Positions 1 through 5,374 of a stretch of 5,444 nt of DNA are shown in pieces. The notes under the pieces were generated by a model. That model made no database searches, was not told the origin of the DNA, and saw nothing but the letters and a program-made list of their open reading frames with translations. The stretch is from NCBI GenBank assembly GCA_002399975.1, contig DHER01000016.1, forward strand, positions 1 through 5,444. The letters are read 5' to 3'. Position 1 is the first letter of the stretch, and each line of letters opens with the position of its first letter. This DNA is from Firmicutes bacterium UBA4845. GTDB lineage: Bacteria > Bacillota > Clostridia > Tissierellales > Sedimentibacteraceae. The translations under genes were made by a program, and so were the position numbers.

Positions 1-183
1 TTTGTTATAGCTCATAGATTATCTACTATAAGAAATGCCGATAGGATATTGGTCGTAAGAGATGGTAAAATTACGGAAAGCGGAAATCATAAGGAGCTTA
101 TAAAGCTTAAAGGTTATTATTACAATCTATATACAAATCAATTTATAGATGAGGAAAGTAAAAATATTTGGCAGTGTAAATAA
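1..183 (+). CDS. ABC exporter ATPase/permease, C-terminal fragment (5' end outside window)
   Basis: The first 60 codons are open in frame 1 and end at TAA 181-183. They read as the end of an ABC ATPase domain. VIAHRLSTIRNADRI is the H-loop (switch) segment, with the switch histidine at residue 5 of the fragment. VVRDGKITESGNHKELI follows, and the tail KGYYYNLYTNQF is the usual ending of type IV exporters in which membrane domain and ATPase are fused. Such proteins use ATP to export drugs, lipids or peptides across the cytoplasmic membrane. The Walker A, Q-loop, signature and Walker B motifs lie before position 1, so half-transporter type and substrate cannot be read. The last residues (DEESKNIWQCK) are not conserved in the family. 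A small hairpin at 250-270 may end its transcript. Family assignment is secure; the substrate is unknown. Confidence 0.92.
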   Translation, partial: FVIAHRLSTIRNADRILVVRDGKITESGNHKELIKLKGYYYNLYTNQFIDEESKNIWQCK

Positions 184-213
184 TTTTGTGTATTCTCATT
201 CTTTAATTAATAA

Positions 214-241
214 TTGGTAAAAGAATACAAAGTAATATAAT
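214..241 (+). promoter_or_regulatory. Probable sigma-A promoter for the leader RNA
   Basis: A perfect -10 hexamer TATAAT (236-241) is preceded, after a 16-bp spacer, by TTGGTA (214-219), a 4-of-6 match to the -35 consensus. Transcription would start near 248 and run into the structured region ending at the terminator 383-412. The DNA around it is very AT-rich, so a chance match is possible. Confidence 0.5.
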
Positions 242-249
242 ATTAAAAC

Positions 250-270
250 CGACTCTTTCAAAGGTCGTTT
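250..270. terminator. Small bidirectional terminator-like hairpin
   Basis: CGAC (250-253) pairs with GTCG (264-267). CTT/AAG continues the stem inside a one-base bulge, around a three-base loop. The stem is flanked by AAAA upstream and TTT downstream, so it could end transcription of the ABC gene on the + strand and leftward transcription on the - strand. The + strand T-run is only three bases. If the promoter at 214-241 is real, this hairpin would instead be the 5' cap structure of that transcript. Confidence 0.4.
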
Positions 271-314
271 GATTAAGTATATTGTACCTATAATTGGGAA
301 TAATATACTTAATT
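271..314. repeat. AT-rich 12-bp perfect inverted repeat
   Basis: ATTAAGTATATT (272-283) is the exact reverse complement of AATATACTTAAT (302-313). The 18-base spacer can fold further (CCTA 287-290 against TGGG 295-298 with wobble pairs), giving a nearly continuous long hairpin. It lies between the probable promoter and the leader ORF. It could be an RNA stabilising hairpin, an operator, or the relic of a small mobile element. The sequence does not decide between these. Confidence 0.6.
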
Positions 315-338
315 CTTATCTAATAACAGGATAAGGCT

Positions 339-368
339 ATGCTGAGGAGCAACCTGAGCGGTTATTAG
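339..368 (+). CDS. Possible leader peptide MLRSNLSGY
   Basis: ATG at 339-341 opens nine codons ending at TAG 366-368. AGG at 328-330 lies eight bases upstream as a weak Shine-Dalgarno; AAGG (333-336) is too close to be ideal. The ORF lies wholly inside the 320-368 stem-loop, and its stop codon is in the 3' arm, which is what a stalling-responsive leader would need. The peptide matches no leader I know, and a nine-codon ORF arises easily by chance, so its context is the only support. Confidence 0.3.
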   Translation: MLRSNLSGY

Positions 369-382
369 AGTTCTATACAGGA

Positions 383-412
383 ACGGATAGTTACAATTAG
401 CTGTCCGTTTTT
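383..412 (+). terminator. Rho-independent terminator of the leader
   Basis: A ten-pair stem ACGGATAGTT (383-392) / AGCTGTCCGT (399-408), with two G-U pairs and a six-base loop, is followed directly by a run of five T (408-412). This is a canonical intrinsic terminator for rightward transcription. It probably ends transcripts starting near 248, and it would also stop any read-through from the ABC exporter gene. Confidence 0.8.
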
Positions 413-453
413 CTTCCGTTCCTGGAAGAACTAAAGCGGTAAACCTCAGGGGT

Positions 454-472
454 TTGGGGACAGCGTCCCCAA
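454..472. repeat. GC-rich hairpin at the transposase 3' end
   Basis: TTGGGGAC (454-461) and GTCCCCAA (465-472) form a perfect eight-pair stem with a three-base loop. It directly abuts the transposase stop codon (473-475). There is no T-run on either side, so it is a poor intrinsic terminator. It more likely belongs to the insertion-sequence end, where a strong hairpin can also block outside transcription or translation from entering the transposase. Confidence 0.6.
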
Positions 473-1690
473 TTATGCTCCTTTGTTTAATACTTCAGCA
501 AATAATATCTTTAACTGACTTATTACTAAATCCCAGTTTGGATATGCTCGTGTCCATTTCTTACTAACTCTTTCTGTCGCTAAATAAAGCATTTTCAATA
601 AACTATCATCATTTGGGAATATTAATCTTGTTTTTGTTACTTTTCTAAATTGGCTGTGTAGGCTTTCTATGCTGTTCGTAGTATACATGATCTTTCTAAT
701 GAAGTCTGGAAATGCAAGGAAGGTTATTAGATTATCCCAGTTATCCTCCCAACTATTGATAGCATTAGGATATTTATCTCCCCATTTTTCTCTCATGCTT
801 AGTAAATTTTCATATGCTTCATCTTCATTTACAGCCCCATATACTGTTTTTAAATCAGCTGCAAAGACTTTTCTGTCCTTGTAAGGAATATATTTCATAC
901 TTGATCTAATTTGATGTATTATACATCTTTGTATCTTAGCAAATGGGTATACTGCACCAATTGCTTCTTTAAATCCGTTAAGTCCATCTACACAGAAAAC
1001 TAGTACATCTTCAACCCCTCTATTTCTCAAGTCGTTTAATACAGATAACCAGAACTTACTACTCTCATTAGCTCCAATCCATATGCCAAGTACTTCTTTT
1101 TCGCCATCCATGTTTACGCCTAATACTACATAAGCTGCTTTTACTACGATCTGTTTATCTTCTCGGACTTTGTAATGTATTGCATCCATAAAAACAAATG
1201 AGTAGGTGCTTTCAAGTGGCCTATGTTGCCATTCCGCAACGATAGGTAATATCCTATTTGTTATGTTAGATACCATCTCAGCTGATAAATCAATATCATA
1301 AAGATTCTTAATTTGTTCTGATATATCTCTGGTGGTCATTCCTGCAGCATAGAGGGCAGTTACCTTATCTTCGATTCCATTAATATTCCTCTGATGTTTC
1401 GGTACTATCTTAGGTTCAAATTCTCCATTTCTATCCCTAGGAATATCAATTTTTACTGGTCCTAATTCAGACTTAATAGTTTTACTAGAGTATCCATTTC
1501 TTCTGTTAGTTGTATTTTTTTGAGATAAATCATTTTTGTCATAGCCAAGGTGTGAATCCATCTCAGCCTCTAATACCTCTTGAAGCACATCTCTAAACAT
1601 TTCCTTCATTGCATTCAGAATATCATCTGGGTTAGAAAAGCTTTGTTCCCTAACGTAATCTCTCAATAGCTCTTTTGAAACCTTTGACAT
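473..1690 (-). CDS. IS256/Mutator-family DDE transposase
   Basis: This 405-residue protein catalyses cut-and-paste movement of its insertion sequence. The family is clear from the RNase H-like core: Asp169 in FVFMDAIHYK, Asp235 in VLVFCVDGLNGF and Glu342 in TTNSIESLHSQFRK form the DDE triad. The Cys-x2-His motif QRCIIHQIR (Cys256, His259) follows the second Asp, as is typical of IS256. The N-terminal part (about 1-160) is the DNA-binding region, with LGYDK and NRRNGYSSKTI before the core. Length is normal (IS256 itself is about 390 residues) and no frameshift is visible, so the enzyme looks active. A strong Shine-Dalgarno GGAGGAG (1698-1704) seven bases upstream fixes the ATG at 1690. I see no convincing promoter between it and tnpC. 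It may rely on read-through from tnpABC, or be silent. Confidence 0.96.
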   Translation of the reverse strand: MSKVSKELLRDYVREQSFSNPDDILNAMKEMFRDVLQEVLEAEMDSHLGYDKNDLSQKNTTNRRNGYSSKTIKSELGPVKIDIPRDRNGEFEPKIVPKHQRNINGIEDKVTALYAAGMTTRDISEQIKNLYDIDLSAEMVSNITNRILPIVAEWQHRPLESTYSFVFMDAIHYKVREDKQIVVKAAYVVLGVNMDGEKEVLGIWIGANESSKFWLSVLNDLRNRGVEDVLVFCVDGLNGFKEAIGAVYPFAKIQRCIIHQIRSSMKYIPYKDRKVFAADLKTVYGAVNEDEAYENLLSMREKWGDKYPNAINSWEDNWDNLITFLAFPDFIRKIMYTTNSIESLHSQFRKVTKTRLIFPNDDSLLKMLYLATERVSKKWTRAYPNWDLVISQLKILFAEVLNKGA

Positions 1691-1709
1691 AAAAATACTC
1701 CTCCGTTAA

Positions 1710-1721
1710 GAATCTCGTGGT
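1710..1721 (+). repeat. 12-bp terminal motif, tnpC-side end
   Basis: GAATCTCGTGGT matches, in inverted orientation, both copies at the tnpA end (5338-5349 and 5406-5417). A 12-bp identity at just these places is unlikely by chance. It marks the probable right terminus of the Tn554-like element and lies 19 bp upstream of the IS transposase start codon. Confidence 0.75.
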
Positions 1722-1747
1722 CAGGGGCGTCCAGCCCCTGAAACACG
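1716..1747. repeat. GC-rich hairpin between tnpC and the IS transposase
   Basis: TCAGGGGC (1721-1728) and GCCCCTGA (1734-1741) form a perfect eight-pair stem with a five-base loop. CGTG (1716-1719) and CACG (1744-1747) extend it past a small internal loop. It follows tnpC but lacks a T-run, so full termination is doubtful; it may weaken or pause read-through into the transposase gene. It resembles the hairpin at 454-472 and could instead be part of the insertion-sequence right end. Confidence 0.6.
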
Positions 1748-1755
1748 GCTTTCTT

Positions 1756-1779
1756 ACAGCAACTACATGTATCCGCTGT
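1756..1779. repeat. Imperfect palindrome, candidate recombinase site
   Basis: ACAGC-AAC-TACATGTA-TCC-GCTGT is a 24-bp imperfect palindrome centred at 1767/1768. Each half is a version of the motif repeated at the other transposon end: ACAGCAACTAC on the + strand and ACAGCGGATAC on the - strand. Two inverted 11-bp arms around a short centre resemble a tyrosine-recombinase core site. Its last base overlaps the tnpC stop codon. Confidence 0.55.
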
Positions 1780-2156
1780 TATTTGTTTATACTGTATAGC
1801 AAACCTCTTAGGTGTTCTACTTCAATCTTTAATTTCTTGTTTTCTTCCTCAAGCTTTGCAATACGTTTCTCTTTTGCTTCGATAATGACAGCTTGCGACT
1901 TTGCTGTCTTATCATATTTCGCCCTTCTATTCATTTCTTGGTTCACGGATTTCTCGCGAAGCTGTTCAATACATTCTTTTACCTCTTCATCACCGTATAG
2001 AAAGCTCTTTGACACCCCACTCTGCTTTGCCACGCTATTAAAGTTTATGGCTTTTCCTATGAGCTGAAGCTCTTTTATAGCTATTTCTGCCTTTTCTCTA
2101 GCATCTTGTTCTTGCTTTTTTCTATAAGCCACTATTCCCTTCATACTTCCAGCCAT
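1779..2156 (-). CDS. tnpC: TnpC-like transposition accessory protein
   Basis: This 125-residue protein has the exact length of Tn554 TnpC and follows tnpB as in that transposon. There TnpC is not a recombinase; it raises transposition frequency and influences insertion orientation. Here residues 18-66 look like a helix-turn-helix domain (AREKAEIAIKELQLIGK, then INFNSVAKQSGVSKSFLYG), as in DUF6262-type proteins. Residues 88-122 form a strongly predicted coiled coil with Leu102, Leu109 and Leu116 seven apart, which suggests dimerisation. The protein is highly charged and cytosolic. Its ATG (2156-2154) overlaps the tnpB TAA by one base, and GGGAGG (2164-2169) lies seven bases upstream inside tnpB, so translation is coupled. 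The gene ends at the 24-bp palindrome. Assignment rests on size, architecture and position. Confidence 0.85.
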   Translation of the reverse strand: MAGSMKGIVAYRKKQEQDAREKAEIAIKELQLIGKAINFNSVAKQSGVSKSFLYGDEEVKECIEQLREKSVNQEMNRRAKYDKTAKSQAVIIEAKEKRIAKLEEENKKLKIEVEHLRGLLYSINK

Positions 2157-4126
2157 TATATATCCTCCCGAAATTGCCCGTTTTTATGGACAATACCTTC
2201 TTTACGGATACGTTCCATCATCTTTTTTAGTAACCCCAAATATTCTGTATTCTTTTCCTCCCAATCCTCGCGATTAATACATCTACTAAGCCTTATTAGT
2301 TCCTCTACTCTATTAATTTCAGCCTCATACTCAGTGATATTATCCTTTCCGCTGCAAAAATTTGGACATTCCAAGCATTTTTCCATTTGATGCTTACAAG
2401 CTATTTTTGAGGGTTTAAAACAGATCCCGAAAGGAACTCTTACAGCATCTAAAGTTTTCCTTACAAATTCATATCGTATACTTTCTTCCTGTTCTTTATT
2501 AGAGAAATTCTTTGGTGGATTTGCTCCCTCTACATGGAATAGTTTCAATTTTTCTGTAGATTTCCATTTCTCATAAATGGCATTTTCAGAAACTTTTGCA
2601 TAGTGCAATGTCATCTGCAAGCTGCAGTGTCCAAGTATCTGCTGAATAACACCTATTGGCATACCATGTTCCGCGTATTCTAGGGCTCTTGTATGCCTTA
2701 ATGCATGGGTTTTGAAATGATAAAGTTCTCCTGATGCATCTGTTATCTCTTTTCTTTGTATAAGCTCCCTGACTGCTTGCACAAACCCTTGTTTGCTAAT
2801 GGGCATCCCCATATTCCTTCCTTCATAGGTGTTGTAAAGATACTTTTCTGGGTTGTTGTCATCTGTGCTCTTTTCTATTGCCTCTGATACAAGTTCTTTT
2901 ACCATTTTCTCTACTTCATCTCTTATTGGGATCTTAAGTCGTGGTATACCAGTCTTAGTTATTTCTCCGCAAAGATAGGGAACATAACGGTTTTCACTTT
3001 TATTCCAAAGATAATCAAGACAATTATCATATCTTAGATTCAATATATCTGTACCGCGCCAGCCTGTTTCTCTAAGCAACACATAGACTGTCATCATTTC
3101 CTTTGGTTCTATATCTGTGATTAAGGCATCAAGCTGTTCCCTAATCGGTTCGGGTATATACCTTACCTTCTCCATGGTATCAGAAACCCGTTCCCGCCTT
3201 GGGATATCATCATCAAAGATAAGCCTATTGATATGCCTTTTCGGTGACATTGGAAACTCTGCCATTTGGATATAATCCAGAAAGTACCTTATGAATGACA
3301 CAGCCTTGCTTCTGTAGGTGGCGTTACTGCTTTTATATTCTTCCATCGTCCATAGAAGATACTTTTCTATATCCTCCCTGCAAAGATTTTCTAGAAACCC
3401 GTCCTTGTATTCATGCCTGTAATATATCCCAAAGAAATATTTCAAGTAGATCAGTGTTTCAATACAGTATGACCAACTTCTGCGTGTAATCAATTTACCT
3501 AGATACCTTTTTACCATTGACCGGTAATATTCTGGAATATCAGCAAAAGACATGGAATTTTTTGTGCGTTTGTCGCAGGCAGATATTTTTACCCATGGAA
3601 GCTTTGCAGCATGCCAGACATCCTTTTCTATTTCATTGCGTTCATCATAAAAATCTTCTATAAATTTTACAAAACCATTTTTGAAAGAAAGATAATGATT
3701 CCAATTTTTAGAGCTTCCTTTTCTCCTGATGTAATGCTGATCCAGATATCTGATGAATTTTTCATCATCTTCTAGTTCTTCTATTCTATGGATATCTGAT
3801 GTATTTGAATAGTCACCTAATCTTTTTACGGCTGTACTATATAGATTCAGCACAGTACCCAGTTTAAGAACTCCATTTTTAAGTGAACTTATCAAATAAT
3901 ACTTCACTTCATTTCGCATTATTTCCTCTGAATAATGGCTGAAATCAATCTTTGCTGTGGTTTGCCTTAATGTTGGGAATAGTCCATTATCCGTAAATGC
4001 TTTATTCTGTACTTCCCATACATCATTTTCTATCCAGTAGCCACCATCTTCTGACAGATAAGAAAGAATTTCACCATATCTGCCTATATCCTGTTTTCTT
4101 AATGCTAGTGCTCCATTATTCAACAT
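2156..4126 (-). CDS. tnpB: TnpB-like large tyrosine recombinase
   Basis: This 656-residue protein is the second recombinase of the Tn554-type set (630 residues in Tn554). Residues 1-205 are a long N-terminal region of unknown role. About 215-300 is a core-binding SAM-like domain (RRSWSYCIETLIYLKYF to FIRYFLDYIQ). About 320-520 is the catalytic domain, with Arg357 (ETGWRGTDILNL), Lys391 (TKTGIPR), His474 and Arg477 (HALRHT), His500 (ILGHCS) and nucleophile Tyr509 (LHYA). All catalytic residues are present, so it should cut and rejoin DNA through a 3'-phosphotyrosine. The C-terminal extension holds Cys569, Cys577, His579, Cys584, Cys587 and Cys591, a possible zinc site, followed by a charged helix. 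The ATG lies within the end of tnpA (11-base overlap), with AGGGG (4133-4137) six bases upstream. No break is visible. Confidence 0.93.
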   Translation of the reverse strand: MLNNGALALRKQDIGRYGEILSYLSEDGGYWIENDVWEVQNKAFTDNGLFPTLRQTTAKIDFSHYSEEIMRNEVKYYLISSLKNGVLKLGTVLNLYSTAVKRLGDYSNTSDIHRIEELEDDEKFIRYLDQHYIRRKGSSKNWNHYLSFKNGFVKFIEDFYDERNEIEKDVWHAAKLPWVKISACDKRTKNSMSFADIPEYYRSMVKRYLGKLITRRSWSYCIETLIYLKYFFGIYYRHEYKDGFLENLCREDIEKYLLWTMEEYKSSNATYRSKAVSFIRYFLDYIQMAEFPMSPKRHINRLIFDDDIPRRERVSDTMEKVRYIPEPIREQLDALITDIEPKEMMTVYVLLRETGWRGTDILNLRYDNCLDYLWNKSENRYVPYLCGEITKTGIPRLKIPIRDEVEKMVKELVSEAIEKSTDDNNPEKYLYNTYEGRNMGMPISKQGFVQAVRELIQRKEITDASGELYHFKTHALRHTRALEYAEHGMPIGVIQQILGHCSLQMTLHYAKVSENAIYEKWKSTEKLKLFHVEGANPPKNFSNKEQEESIRYEFVRKTLDAVRVPFGICFKPSKIACKHQMEKCLECPNFCSGKDNITEYEAEINRVEELIRLSRCINREDWEEKNTEYLGLLKKMMERIRKEGIVHKNGQFREDI

Positions 4127-5246
4127 TATGCACCCCTGCCTTTCCTAGAGGGCATCTAATGGTATCTACAGTCTTTTTAAATGCTTCTGTAATTTCCTCA
4201 TCCGAGGGATGAACATAAGTGTTTAACGTTGTGTAAATATTTTTATGACCTGCTCTTTTTCGTAATAGTTCTGGCTCCCACCCAGCAGAGTAAAGCATGC
4301 TTAGTGATGTATGTCTAAACATATGAGGTGTAATCTCCACGCCTGTTTTTCTGCGGAGGGTACGAAATAGATTATCTACATCTGTGTAATCCATAGCCTT
4401 ACCTATAGCCTCTCCTCGAAGCTTTATGAATACATGGTTTGTTTCAACTTCTTCTGTATGGTATTGGCATACATACTGAAGAAATAAATCAGATAACTCT
4501 TGTGTAATATCAAGTCGTCTTGGACTTGAAACGGTCTTTATTTCAGATAGATTTTCCATCTCACCCCTGTCACGAATATGGATGGTGTTTTCTGACATGT
4601 CAAAATCCTCTAGCCATAATGATAATGCTTCACCAATACGCATCCCTGTTTCAAAGAGCATATACACAAGCAGATAATCCCTTAAATTCGTGCATGTGTT
4701 CAGCAGAGCTGGGATATCTTCTTTTTTCACTGTACGTATTTCTTGCCTTGGTGTTTTTAGCTTTAATACATGGCTTTTGACTGGTCTACTATCTGCGATT
4801 CTATACAGAAAACTACGATAATTTCGTCCAGGCGCCTTAACAAACTTAACTAGTGATGCAGTAAGAATTTTTTCATACTCCTCATGCCTTGCAAGATACT
4901 CATAAAATGCTATTATTGTATCAACTGCTTTGTTTACAGTCTGTGGTAGTCTCACATTTTCATATCTAAGGGGGACTACTTTACATCCCAGATATGGATT
5001 CTGCAACCATGCAACAAAACCAGCCAAATCATCAATATTTATATCCTGATAACCTTTCTCCCTTTCTTCTAAATAGTCATAATACTGTTTTAAATGAGTA
5101 CAATACATGCGCAATGTGTTCCTAGCATATCCTGTATTGTCCTTGAACTTAAGGAACCTTAGAATCTCTTCAATAGGTTCTCCATTGTCATCATTTAGAT
5201 AATACCTGGTATATCCATCCTTATTTCTAGCTTTTACTACTTCCAT
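4116..5246 (-). CDS. tnpA: TnpA-like tyrosine recombinase
   Basis: This 376-residue recombinase is the first gene of the operon. About residues 25-135 form the core-binding domain (ILRFLKFKDNTGYARNTLRMYCTHLKQYYDYL). About 170-355 form the catalytic domain with a complete set: Arg203 (ETGMRIGEALSLW), Lys237 (IKTVSSPRR), His308 and Arg311 (HMFRHT), His334 (RAGHKN) and nucleophile Tyr344 (LNTYVHP). In Tn554, TnpA and TnpB are both needed for transposition. An in-frame ATG at 5291 would add 15 residues, but it lies upstream of the probable -10 box (5280-5285) and has no good ribosome site. The ATG at 5246 has AAAGGAG (5255-5261) eight bases upstream and starts MEVVKARNKDGYTRY, so I chose it. The length is close to Tn554 TnpA (361 residues). 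Confidence 0.93.
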   Translation of the reverse strand: MEVVKARNKDGYTRYYLNDDNGEPIEEILRFLKFKDNTGYARNTLRMYCTHLKQYYDYLEEREKGYQDINIDDLAGFVAWLQNPYLGCKVVPLRYENVRLPQTVNKAVDTIIAFYEYLARHEEYEKILTASLVKFVKAPGRNYRSFLYRIADSRPVKSHVLKLKTPRQEIRTVKKEDIPALLNTCTNLRDYLLVYMLFETGMRIGEALSLWLEDFDMSENTIHIRDRGEMENLSEIKTVSSPRRLDITQELSDLFLQYVCQYHTEEVETNHVFIKLRGEAIGKAMDYTDVDNLFRTLRRKTGVEITPHMFRHTSLSMLYSAGWEPELLRKRAGHKNIYTTLNTYVHPSDEEITEAFKKTVDTIRCPLGKAGVHNVE

Positions 5247-5254
5247 TGTCTGAA

Positions 5255-5261
5255 CTCCTTT
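5255..5261 (-). promoter_or_regulatory. Shine-Dalgarno that fixes the tnpA start
   Basis: AAAGGAG on the - strand ends eight bases before ATG 5246-5244. The competing ATG at 5291 is preceded only by A-rich sequence with no GGAG-type core. Confidence 0.85.
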
Positions 5262-5279
5262 CTTTTGAGATACAGACAA

Positions 5280-5308
5280 TTTATATACCATTTATCTTTC
5301 TTTTTCAA
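5280..5308 (-). promoter_or_regulatory. Probable sigma-A promoter of tnpABC
   Basis: On the - strand, TTGAAA (5308-5303) and TATAAA (5285-5280) are separated by exactly 17 bp; each matches 5 of 6 consensus bases. Transcription would start near 5273, giving a leader of about 27 bases with the Shine-Dalgarno in it. The -35 box overlaps by one base the 11-mer ACAGCAACTAC (5308-5318) and abuts the 9-bp array, so protein bound there should affect polymerase access. Confidence 0.72.
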
Positions 5309-5357
5309 CAGCAACTACTGCGACTACTGCAACTACTACCACGAGATTCCACTAATT
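5308..5357. repeat. Transposon-end module A (inner): 9-bp array plus terminal motif
   Basis: Three 9-bp tandem copies lie at 5311-5319 (GCAACTACT), 5320-5328 (GCGACTACT) and 5329-5337 (GCAACTACT). They run directly into ACCACGAGATTCC (5338-5350), the inverse of the motif at 1710-1721, and then CTAATT (5352-5357). The phased short repeats next to a terminal motif look like an ordered set of binding sites for the recombinases or TnpC. Which protein binds is inference. Confidence 0.75.
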
Positions 5358-5374
5358 TATCCCCGAAAAACCCT

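Larger units (their letters stand above)
315..424 (+). promoter_or_regulatory. Attenuator-like structured leader with no gene behind it
   Basis: Several mutually exclusive pairings lie in about 110 bases. CTTATC (315-320) pairs with GATAAG (330-335). CTAATAAC (320-327) pairs perfectly with GTTATTAG (361-368). GTTC (370-373) pairs with GAAC (381-384). The terminator stem is 383-392/399-408, and CAGGAACGGA (378-387) pairs perfectly with TCCGTTCCTG (415-424). The 361-368 arm contains the stop codon of a possible nine-codon ORF, so ribosome position could change folding. This is the architecture of ribosome-dependent transcription attenuators found before antibiotic-resistance genes in Firmicutes. 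I recognise no named riboswitch or T-box core. The gene it would control is not in its expected place: the next feature is the end of an insertion sequence reading the opposite way. Confidence 0.45.
446..1709 (-). mobile_element. IS256-family insertion sequence, right end probably interrupted
   Basis: The element is defined by its intact transposase (473-1690). The left boundary is placed at TCAGGGG (446-452), just outside a GC-rich hairpin. The right boundary is uncertain. A similar sequence reading inward on the - strand (TCAGGGG at 1741-1735, then TGG and AC) lies near 1721-1747. If that is the true right end, the IS extends to about 1747. However, the 12-bp motif at 1710-1721 matches the far end of the Tn554-like element, which suggests the IS stops at 1709 and its promoter and right terminus were separated by that insertion. 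No target duplication could be identified, so the boundaries are provisional. Confidence 0.45.

Noticed and set aside
315..445. T-box or known riboswitch
   Set aside because: The T-box antiterminator core and specifier layout are absent, and I could not match any riboswitch consensus I know.
1..445. tRNA or rRNA gene
   Set aside because: No cloverleaf, T-loop GTTCGA-type motif or conserved rRNA segment was seen here or elsewhere in the window.
669..884. Open frame of 71 codons on the + strand
   Set aside because: It lies wholly antisense to the IS256-type transposase, has no ribosome site and resembles no protein. The same holds for + strand frames at 1717-2067, 2106-2390, 3295-3489, 3997-4212 and 4520-4780, which mostly mirror tnpA, tnpB and tnpC.
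1779..5246. Recombinase-in-trio (RIT) element
   Set aside because: RIT elements have three full tyrosine recombinases. The third gene here is 125 residues with no recombinase catalytic residues, which fits Tn554 instead.
5247..5291. Longer tnpA start at ATG 5291
   Set aside because: The codon lies upstream of the probable -10 box and lacks a Shine-Dalgarno, while ATG 5246 has a well spaced AAAGGAG.
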